The notes below the pieces were generated by a model that ran no database searches, had not been told where the DNA came from, and was given only the letters and a program-made list of their open reading frames with translations. 56,986 nucleotides of DNA from a virus. Where the stretch lies: positions 1 through 56,986 of the IMG/VR virus record IMGVR_UViG_3300021964_008614. One strand, given 5' to 3'. The translations under genes and the position numbers were made by a program. Positions 50,863 to 56,986 of this stretch are shown piece by piece. Positions within the stretch are counted from its first letter, which is position 1, and each line of letters opens with the position of its first letter.

Positions 50863-52620
50863 ATGAGTTGGAAAAGATATTTTACAAATGTCCCGACTGG
50901 CGACAACGACATGGGAAATATGAGTCCATTTAGTGGTCGTGGCGGATCACAACCAGGACCTGCTCGTTCAAACTATTCCTCTTATCTTCCAGATGTCTAT
51001 GTAGGATCACCAAATCGTGTTGAAAGATATGGGCAATATAATGTAATGGACAACGATAGTGAAGTAAATGCGGCACTTGATATACTTGCTGAATTTTGTT
51101 CACAGAAAAACGGATCAAATCACACAAGTTTTAATTTACATTTTAATAAAAAAGGAACCAATTCTGAAGTACAAGTATTAAGCCAATACTTACAGATGTG
51201 GAGCAAACTGCAAAAATTCGATACTAAAATGTTTCGTATCTTACGTAATGTATTCAAATATGGAGATGCATTTTTCGTAAGAGATCCTGAAACTAAAAAA
51301 TGGTTCTATATTGATCCTGCTAAAGTTTCACGTATTATTGTAAACGAAAGCGAAGGTAAAAAACCAGAACAATATATTATCAAAGATATTAATTTTAATT
51401 TTAGAGACCAAGTAATTACCGATCCTTACATAACCTCAGGAAATGTTACAGGCGGTGGAGCGTCACAACCTGCAACTGGATATCAGTCAGGCGGCGCACA
51501 AGGAATGGTAGGCAATACTGGAACTTCTCAAGCAGGTTCAAGATTTCAAACAGGACAACAAGAAGTTGCAATTGATGCAGAACATGTTGTGCATCTAAGT
51601 CTATCAGAAGGATTAGACAACAACTATCCGTTTGGTAATTCATTGCTTGAAAGCATTTTTAAAGTTTACAAACAAAAAGAATTACTTGAAGACGCAATTA
51701 TTATTTACAGAACACAAAGAGCACCAGAAAGACGTGTGTTTTATATTGATGTAGGTAATATGCCATCACACTTAGCAATGCAATTTGTAGAACGTGTTAA
51801 AACAGAAATACATCAAAGACGTATTCCGAGTAGCACAGGTGGTTCTACAAGTGTTATTGATAGTGCATATAATCCATTGTCAACAAATGAGGATTACTTC
51901 TTTCCGCAAACAGCAGAAGGACGTGGATCTAAAGTTGAAACATTGCCGGGTGGTACTAACTTAGGCGAAATTGATGACTTAAAATACTTTACTAATAAAC
52001 TTATTAGAGGTTTACGTATTCCAAGTAGTTACTTGCCAACAGCGGCACAAGATGAAGGACAAAGTCAACACAATGACGGTAGAGTAGGCACAGCATACAT
52101 TCAAGAACTAAGATTCAACAAATACTGCGAACGCTTACAAAGTCTTGTAACAGAAGAATTTAATCAAGAGTTTAAACGTTACTTGTTAGAAAAGGGTGTA
52201 AACATTGATATTAGTATGTTTGATCTTAGATTACAGGAACCTATGAACTTTGCAAGTTATAGACAATCAGAACTTGACAATGTACGTATACCAACATTTA
52301 CACAGATTCAAGCAATTCCGTTTTTATCAAACCGCTATGCAATGAAACGATTCTTAGGGTTATCTGAAGAAGAAATTGCAGAAAACGAAAGAATGTGGAG
52401 AGAAGAAAACGATGAAAACCTACAACCATTACCAACCGACGCCGCAGGTGAAATGCGTGGTGTTGGCATAAGTGGTGCAGGCATAGGCGGAGACTTAGGC
52501 GGAATGGAAGATGTTGATCCAGAAGCAGAACCAGCGCCAGTAGATGGTGGAGCGGCGGCGGCACCAGATACTACTACAGCGGCACCTCCAGGTGGCGCAA
52601 CAGAGACACCTCCAGCATAA
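50863..52620 (+). CDS. gp20: Portal vertex protein gp20
   Basis: 585 residues (T4 gp20 has 524). Diagnostic stretches: ERYGQYNVMDNDSEVNAALD, QKFDTKMFRILRNVFKYGD, YPFGNSLLESIFKVYKQKEL, IIYRTQRAPERRVFYIDVGN, and DLKYFTNKLIRGLRIPSSYL. gp20 forms the dodecameric portal through which DNA is packaged and ejected. The C-terminus is Glu/Ala/Pro-rich, typical of marine relatives. AGGAGT and AGGAT precede the ATG. It ends just before the late promoter for the next gene. Confidence 0.96.
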   Translation: MSWKRYFTNVPTGDNDMGNMSPFSGRGGSQPGPARSNYSSYLPDVYVGSPNRVERYGQYNVMDNDSEVNAALDILAEFCSQKNGSNHTSFNLHFNKKGTNSEVQVLSQYLQMWSKLQKFDTKMFRILRNVFKYGDAFFVRDPETKKWFYIDPAKVSRIIVNESEGKKPEQYIIKDINFNFRDQVITDPYITSGNVTGGGASQPATGYQSGGAQGMVGNTGTSQAGSRFQTGQQEVAIDAEHVVHLSLSEGLDNNYPFGNSLLESIFKVYKQKELLEDAIIIYRTQRAPERRVFYIDVGNMPSHLAMQFVERVKTEIHQRRIPSSTGGSTSVIDSAYNPLSTNEDYFFPQTAEGRGSKVETLPGGTNLGEIDDLKYFTNKLIRGLRIPSSYLPTAAQDEGQSQHNDGRVGTAYIQELRFNKYCERLQSLVTEEFNQEFKRYLLEKGVNIDISMFDLRLQEPMNFASYRQSELDNVRIPTFTQIQAIPFLSNRYAMKRFLGLSEEEIAENERMWREENDENLQPLPTDAAGEMRGVGISGAGIGGDLGGMEDVDPEAEPAPVDGGAAAAPDTTTAAPPGGATETPPA

Positions 52621-52623
52621 TAG

Positions 52624-52632
52624 GATAAATAG
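52624..52632 (+). promoter_or_regulatory. T4-type late promoter (GATAAATAG) placed for a leaderless mRNA
   Basis: Plus-strand GATAAATAG starts four bases after the portal stop. Five bases separate the box from the ATG at 52637, so +1 falls on the A of the ATG and no ribosome binding site fits. Confidence 0.55.
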
Positions 52633-52636
52633 TTAC

Positions 52637-52876
52637 ATGATACTCAGAGAATTATTTTATTTTGATAAAGAAACACTTGAACCGGTAGAAGACAAGTCTT
52701 ATGATCCTGTAGACGATGAATCTATTATTAAAGTAGATGACACTCGCAAAACAAGATTAACACTTCGTCAGATTAATAAAGCACGTAGAGCATCTGAATT
52801 TCACAAAGAAGAACAACAAAAAGAATTACACTTTGTAAAGCAGATGTACGGTATTGCTTCACAACCTGAAGTTTAA
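52637..52876 (+). CDS. Small conserved protein between portal and prohead core genes
   Basis: 79 residues from the ATG at 52637; the frame is open upstream, overlapping the portal gene, but the start after the late promoter is preferred. The sequence (LRELFYFDKETLEPVEDK, LTLRQINKARRASEFHKEEQQKEL) is short, charged and helical. Marine T4-like phages often carry such a small gene here, between portal and scaffold genes. I cannot name it; a prohead or scaffold accessory role is inferred from position. Confidence 0.65.
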   Translation: MILRELFYFDKETLEPVEDKSYDPVDDESIIKVDDTRKTRLTLRQINKARRASEFHKEEQQKELHFVKQMYGIASQPEV

Positions 52877-52889
52877 CGGAGTATAACAA

Positions 52890-53486
52890 ATGTCTACAGC
52901 ATTTGTTGTCGGTAACGGAACCAGCAGAAAATCTATTGATTTATCCCCTTTAAAAAACATTGGACCTGTGTATGGTTGCAATGCACTCTATAGAGACTTT
53001 GAACCAGACCATCTTGTAGCAGTTGATGCAAAGATGATACTTGAAATTGCTAAAACTGGTTGGCAAAAAACACACAAAGTTTATACAAATCACAACAAGA
53101 TGTTTGCTGAAATACAAAATCTCAAGATTATGAATCCAAGCAAAGGATGGAGTAGCGGACCTACAGCATTAGATTTAGCAACAGAACACAAACACGAGTT
53201 AATCTATATTTTAGGCTTTGATTTTAAAGGCACTACAGGCACAGGACAAGCAGGCGATTTAGTAAATAATCTGTATGCAGGAAGTTTTAATTATAAGCGT
53301 CCTACAGATCCTGCTACATATTTTGGTAACTGGGAACGACAAGTTGGCATTATATTGCAAAGAAATAGCAAAACGAGATATATAAGAGTAGTAGAAGAAG
53401 GAGATATTTTCGTACCGAAAAGTTTACAAAAATTCTCAAATCTAAAGCACATTACAGTGAATGAATTCAAAAAATCATTCAACTAA
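52890..53486 (+). CDS. Conserved phage protein with an N-terminal nucleotide/sugar-transferase look
   Basis: 198 residues. The N-terminus FVVGNGTSRKSIDLSPLKNIGPVYGCNALYRDF (key pieces: VVGNGTSRK, YGCNALYRDF) resembles the first strand and loop of DUF115-like or sialyltransferase-type proteins that bind a nucleotide sugar. The middle LIYILGFDFKGTT and the end (KHITVNEFKKSF) do not give a clear call. GGAG precedes the ATG. It sits inside the head-assembly block but does not resemble a head protein, so it may be an insertion. Function uncertain. Confidence 0.5.
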   Translation: MSTAFVVGNGTSRKSIDLSPLKNIGPVYGCNALYRDFEPDHLVAVDAKMILEIAKTGWQKTHKVYTNHNKMFAEIQNLKIMNPSKGWSSGPTALDLATEHKHELIYILGFDFKGTTGTGQAGDLVNNLYAGSFNYKRPTDPATYFGNWERQVGIILQRNSKTRYIRVVEEGDIFVPKSLQKFSNLKHITVNEFKKSFN

Positions 53487-53601
53487 TCACATTAAGGTTT
53501 CAAAATCCCGCATTTTGAGCCTATATTCAGCGTATATTCTTCATTATATGTAAATATTATTGACAGCCTTACCATATTAAACACTTATAGGAGGTACTAA
53601 A
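53487..53601. promoter_or_regulatory. Intergenic region with hairpin and possible weak late promoter
   Basis: 115 bases without a gene. A hairpin with stem TCAAAAT/ATTTTGA and a CCCGC loop lies at 53500-53518 and could terminate upstream transcripts. TGTAAATA at 53549-53556 is one mismatch from the late consensus, and TTGACA at 53560-53565 has no good -10 partner (best 17-base-spaced hexamer is ACTTAT). AGGAGGT precedes the next ATG. Confidence 0.4.
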
Positions 53602-54576
53602 ATGGCAGACCGTAATAAATTCGAGGAAATGCTCGAAAAATTAGTTAACGAAGATCGTAAAGGTGCAGAAGAACTGTTCCACGAGATCGTAGTTGAAAAA
53701 TCAAGAACAATTTATGAAAATCTACTTGAAGACGACATGGAAGACTTAGACGTTAAAGAAGCATCTAAAGATGATGAAAAAGACGATGAGGATGACAAAG
53801 AAGTAGATGAAGCGTCAGATAATGACGACGAAGAAACTAACGAAGCAACTGACGAAGATGAAAAAACTGACGAGTCAAAAGACGAAGAAGTTGACGAAGC
53901 ATCAAAAGATGAAGAAGTTGCTGAGGAAATTCCAACAGAATTAACACCAGAAGGTGACGACGACATGGGCGGTGATCCAGCAGACGATATGATGGCTGAC
54001 ATCGAAGATGACGCTGAAGGCGAAGACAAGCCAGAAGGCGATGAAGAAATCGAAGATCGTGTTGTAGACCTTGAAGACGCATTAGACGACCTTAAGTCAG
54101 AATTTGAAGCAATGATGGCAGACAAAGGTGAAGAAAGCGACGATGGTGAAGAAGACTCAGAAGCACCAATGGACGATATGGACATGGGTGACGAAGAGAA
54201 GGAAGACGAGGCATTTGAGCCTGCTTCCGAACTTAGCGTAGATGAAGTACCAGCATTTGAAGGTACTAAGTCACAAGCAGAGCAAATGAGAGAGTATGTT
54301 GAAAAAGTTGCTGAGCCAAAAGGCGAAGATAACAAAGCAAAATCTCCAGTTGCTGGCAAAAATGACATGGGTGGAACAACAGCAAATATTGCAAAAGGTT
54401 CAGCAGAAGAAAAAGGCGGAACTGGTGCAAGTGCTCCTAAAGAAGAAAACGCAGGGAACGTAAATGTACCAGGCGGAAAGGCTTCTAAGTCAATGTCAAA
54501 CGCTAAAGGCCACGGCGCAGAGAAAAAAGGCGCAGGCGAAACTGGAGCCGATGCTAAAAGCATTATTGGCTCTTAA
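53602..54576 (+). CDS. Acidic prohead core protein (gp67/gp68-like)
   Basis: 324 residues with a very acidic centre (Asp/Glu runs over codons about 45-200). The N-terminus FEEMLEKLVNEDRKGAEELFHEIVVEKSRTIYENLLED (pieces: EEMLEKLVNED, FHEIVVEKSRTIYENLLED) matches the prohead core family that fills the T4 procapsid (gp67/gp68), but the protein is much longer. The end is Gly/Ala/Lys-rich. Placement directly before protease and scaffold is the T4 order. It is probably cut by gp21 during maturation. Excellent ribosome binding site (AGGAGGT). Confidence 0.75.
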   Translation: MADRNKFEEMLEKLVNEDRKGAEELFHEIVVEKSRTIYENLLEDDMEDLDVKEASKDDEKDDEDDKEVDEASDNDDEETNEATDEDEKTDESKDEEVDEASKDEEVAEEIPTELTPEGDDDMGGDPADDMMADIEDDAEGEDKPEGDEEIEDRVVDLEDALDDLKSEFEAMMADKGEESDDGEEDSEAPMDDMDMGDEEKEDEAFEPASELSVDEVPAFEGTKSQAEQMREYVEKVAEPKGEDNKAKSPVAGKNDMGGTTANIAKGSAEEKGGTGASAPKEENAGNVNVPGGKASKSMSNAKGHGAEKKGAGETGADAKSIIGS

Positions 54577-54593
54577 TTGTTGAGGAATAATAA

Positions 54594-55211
54594 GTGATTA
54601 ACTTACGAGAGAACTTGACATTCGACCAGGCACAAATGGTCATTGAATCTACTGAAGATGGCAAAGACCTTCATTTAAAAGGTATTTGTATCCAAGGAGG
54701 AGTGCGTAACGCCAACCAGCGTGTGTACCCTGTTAGTGAAATCAGTAGGGCTGTCAACACTCTCAACGATCAAATAACCGGTGGATATTCAGTTCTTGGA
54801 GAAGTGGATCACCCAGAAGGACTCAACATAAACCTTGACCGCGTGTCCCACATGATTAAAGAAATGTGGATGGATGGACCGAATGGTTATGGAAAGATGA
54901 AGATATTACCTACACCGATGGGACAACTTGTTAAAACAATGCTGGAAAGCGGAGTTAAACTTGGTGTCTCATCACGTGGTAGTGGAAACGTAAACGAGGA
55001 CAACAATGTAAGTGATTTTGAAATCATCACAGTAGATGTTGTGGCTCAGCCATCTGCTCCTGGTGCATATCCAACACCAATTTACGAGCATTTGATGAAT
55101 ACCCGAGGCGGTATGCAGGCATTTAACATGGCCCGCGAAGTTCAAGGCGACACAAAGGCACAAAAATATTTAAAAGAATCACTTGTAAATATTATACAAG
55201 GGTTGAAATAA
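54594..55211 (+). CDS. gp21: Prohead core protease gp21
   Basis: 205 residues from GTG with TGAGGA upstream. The herpesvirus-type protease core is intact: GEVDHPEG (H73), GVSSRGSG with the nucleophile Ser126/127, and VDVVAQPSAPGA before the C-terminal helix. gp21 activates after prohead assembly and cleaves core and capsid proteins after (L/I)-x-E. It lies between core protein and scaffold, in the T4 order. Confidence 0.95.
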   Translation: MINLRENLTFDQAQMVIESTEDGKDLHLKGICIQGGVRNANQRVYPVSEISRAVNTLNDQITGGYSVLGEVDHPEGLNINLDRVSHMIKEMWMDGPNGYGKMKILPTPMGQLVKTMLESGVKLGVSSRGSGNVNEDNNVSDFEIITVDVVAQPSAPGAYPTPIYEHLMNTRGGMQAFNMAREVQGDTKAQKYLKESLVNIIQGLK

Positions 55212-55221
55212 GGAGAACAAG

Positions 55222-56325
55222 ATGTTGGAAGCACTGAAATCACTTTTTGAAAACAATGCTATTTCGGAAGAAATTAAAGCCGACATTGAAGAAGCGTGGA
55301 ACGCCAAGGTTAACGAAAACCGTATGCAGGCTACAGCAGAACTTCGCGAAGAATTTGCCAAAAAGTATGAACACGATAAATCAACTATGGTTGAAGCCGT
55401 GGAAAAAATGCTTGAAGACAGATTAGGCGCAGAGATTGCAGAATTTGCAGATGACCGTTCTAAACTTGCCGAAGCAAGAGCAAAGTACCATGTAGCAATG
55501 CGTGAAAACGCAGACCTAATGAAAAACTTTGTTGTACAGCAGTTAGGCAAGGAAGTTTCTGAACTACACGAAGACCAAAAAGCAATGTCAAATAAATTTG
55601 GCAAACTTGAGGAATTTGTTGTAGAGGCTTTAGCAAAAGAAATTGCAGAGTTTCATGAAGATAAAAAAGATCTTGCAGAAACTAAGGTTCGACTTATTCG
55701 CGAAGCGAAGAAACATTTTGATACTGTTAAAGAGTCTTTCATTAAGAAAGGCGCAAAAGTTGTTGAAAATACTGTTGCAAAAACTCTTACAAAAGAGATT
55801 ACATCTCTTAAAGAAGATATTGATGCGGCACGTAAAAATGACTTTGGACGTAAATTATTTGAAACGTTTGCAGATGAATACCAGTCTTCTTACTTAAACG
55901 AGAAGAGTGAAACTGCAAAATTATTAAAAGTAGTTGAGTTAAAAGACAAGCAACTTGCAGAATCAAAACAAATCGCTGAAGAAAAAGCGAAATTAGTTGA
56001 ATCTAAAGATGCACAATTAAGATCTGCATCAGATAATGCAAAAAGAAAAGACATAATTTCTGAACTAACTGCTCCATTGAGCAAAGATCAGAAAGAAATT
56101 ATGATGGACTTACTGGAGTCTGTACAAACTGACAATATTCAAAAACAGTTTGACAAGTATCTACCTTCTGTAATTGACGGTAATACTCCAGAAAAGAAGA
56201 AGGCAACGCTCACTGAGGCAACTGAAGTAACAGGCAACAAAGAAGAATCTAACGTTAGAAATGGCGCAAGTAATTCTGCAACAGATAATGTCGTAGATAT
56301 TAGAAGACTTGCAGGATTAAAATAA
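55222..56325 (+). CDS. gp22: Prohead core scaffold protein gp22
   Basis: 367 residues, long alpha-helical and charged (repeated EEIKAD, AEARAKYHVAMREN, KEIAEFHEDKKDLAE, KEITSLKEDID). This matches the gp22 scaffold, which shapes the prohead and is later digested by gp21. C-terminal DIRRLAGLK is typical of marine gp22. AAGGAG precedes the ATG. It is followed after ten bases by gp23 with its own AAGGAG. Confidence 0.93.
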   Translation: MLEALKSLFENNAISEEIKADIEEAWNAKVNENRMQATAELREEFAKKYEHDKSTMVEAVEKMLEDRLGAEIAEFADDRSKLAEARAKYHVAMRENADLMKNFVVQQLGKEVSELHEDQKAMSNKFGKLEEFVVEALAKEIAEFHEDKKDLAETKVRLIREAKKHFDTVKESFIKKGAKVVENTVAKTLTKEITSLKEDIDAARKNDFGRKLFETFADEYQSSYLNEKSETAKLLKVVELKDKQLAESKQIAEEKAKLVESKDAQLRSASDNAKRKDIISELTAPLSKDQKEIMMDLLESVQTDNIQKQFDKYLPSVIDGNTPEKKKATLTEATEVTGNKEESNVRNGASNSATDNVVDIRRLAGLK

Positions 56326-56335
56326 GGAGAAAATA

Positions 56336-56986
56336 ATGTCAGAACTATTAGAAAGTAGATGGCAGGAAACTAAGAGCGCATTACTTGAAGGCCTACAAGG
56401 CACGAAGAAATCTGTGATGAATGCTACTTTGGAAAATACTAAAAGGTATTTGGCAGAGACAGCAACAGCAGGTGCTACTTCAGCAGGTAACGTTGCAACT
56501 TTAAACAGAGTTATCCTACCAGTAATAAGAAGGGTCATGCCTACAGTGATCGCTAACGAAATCGTTGGTGTTCAACCTATGACAGGACCAGTGGGTCAAA
56601 TCCACACATTGAGAGTACGTTACTCGGATACATTCGATGACGTAACAGCAGGCGAAGAGGCTCTATCACCGTTTAACATTGGCTTAGGCTATTCAGGTGG
56701 TGGATCAACTGATAAAGCAGACGCAACAGCAACACTTGAAGGTACTGCTGGTAAGCGTATGTCGATTCAGATCTTAAAACAAACAGTCGAAGCGAAAACT
56801 CGTAAATTGAGTGCTCGTTGGACTTTTGAGTCTGCACAAGACGCACAAGCACAACAAGGTATCGACGTTGAAGCAGAAATTATGGCGGCTTTAGCACAAG
56901 AAATTACTGCTGAAATCGATCAAGAAATTCTTGCTTCATTAAGAAACCTTGCTGGTTCTGCTGAAACAGACGTTCAGTATGATCAA
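56336..56986 (+). CDS. gp23: Major capsid protein gp23 (3' end beyond window)
   Basis: 217 codons seen, ATG at 56336 with AAGGAG upstream. Conserved gp23 stretches: RVILPVIRRVMPTVIANEIVG, QPMTGPVGQIHTLRVRYS, and RKLSARWTFESAQDAQA with EAEIMAALAQEITAEIDQEIL (pieces kept short). Predicted processing after E41 in YLAE-T fits the gp21 rule; LLE at residue 6 and 18 also match. The truncated end is the window edge, not a frameshift. Confidence 0.97.
   Translation, partial: MSELLESRWQETKSALLEGLQGTKKSVMNATLENTKRYLAETATAGATSAGNVATLNRVILPVIRRVMPTVIANEIVGVQPMTGPVGQIHTLRVRYSDTFDDVTAGEEALSPFNIGLGYSGGGSTDKADATATLEGTAGKRMSIQILKQTVEAKTRKLSARWTFESAQDAQAQQGIDVEAEIMAALAQEITAEIDQEILASLRNLAGSAETDVQYDQ

Noticed and set aside
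52544-52876. 110-codon version of the small post-portal gene, starting inside the portal gene
   Set aside because: The 31 extra codons are out-of-frame portal sequence; ATG 52637 follows a late box directly and begins a plausible protein.
53560-53588. Sigma70 promoter with perfect TTGACA -35
   Set aside because: At 16-18 base spacing the best -10 is ACTTAT, three of six matches; not convincing.
53712-54563. Long Ser-rich minus-strand frame opposite the prohead core gene
   Set aside because: It is the mirror of Asp/Glu codons (GAY/GAR read as serine and similar); no start signal and the plus-strand gene is well supported.

Overview
The window is a contiguous piece of a T4-superfamily (contractile-tailed) phage genome. 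It is clearly AT-rich, and its closest-looking protein relatives are the marine T4-like phages of cyanobacteria and SAR11-type bacteria. This rests on the T4 morphogenesis and replication set (gp5, gp6, gp20, gp21, gp22, gp23, gp25, gp26, gp46, gp47, gp48, gp53, gp55), on tail-fibre families typical of marine T4-like phages, and on host-type metabolic genes at the left edge. The window holds no photosynthesis gene, tRNA, integrase, IS element or CRISPR array, so the host cannot be fixed.

Layout. 1-2379 (+): a truncated amidinotransferase, a probable Fe(II)/2-oxoglutarate oxygenase and a glycosyltransferase-like protein. 2369-7677 (-): an overlapping accessory operon with a radical SAM enzyme, three DxD/DGD-type glycosyltransferases, a second Fe(II)/2OG oxygenase and two unknowns. 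7701-14958 (-): fibre and structural proteins, including three paralogues that share an N-terminal module; one ends in a tail-collar domain. 14979-29858 (-): a single 4,959-codon virion protein taking up a quarter of the window. 29858-39144 (-): baseplate block gp6, gp25, gp5, a large hub-like protein, gp53 and gp48. 39226-43544 (+): late sigma factor gp55, recombination nuclease gp47/gp46, a small protein and a GIY-YIG nuclease. 43545-43981: a gene-free stretch of about 440 bp rich in hairpins, probably a structured RNA. 43982-44355 (-): two tiny genes. 44421-47230 (+): two Ala-rich proteins, the second with a possible capsid-targeting leader. 47231-48354 (-): gp26 and a small partner. 48423-56986 (+): a tape-measure-like protein, portal gp20, two small or unknown genes, acidic prohead core protein, protease gp21, scaffold gp22 and the first 217 codons of major capsid protein gp23.

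Regulation can be read directly. Two good sigma70-type promoters (TTGACT-17 bp-TATAAT and TTGACT-17 bp-TACAAT) drive gp55 and gp47/46. At least eight T4-type late boxes (nATAAATA followed by C or G) precede structural genes on both strands. The late box of gp48 overlaps the -35 box of gp55's early promoter. Two full late boxes and one weaker box sit exactly five bases from an ATG that has no ribosome binding site, which predicts leaderless late mRNAs (gp25 among them).

Most noteworthy: the structured RNA candidate next to the GIY-YIG gene; the leaderless late-promoter architecture; the overlapping early/late promoter pair; the mosaic giant virion protein (FG-GAP-like repeats, aromatic carbohydrate-binding-like modules, glycine-rich repeats and terminal fibre-like repeats); a GC-rich codon island inside gp5; and the glycan/radical-SAM/oxygenase cluster. 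Domain calls come from reading motifs by eye. No database search was run.
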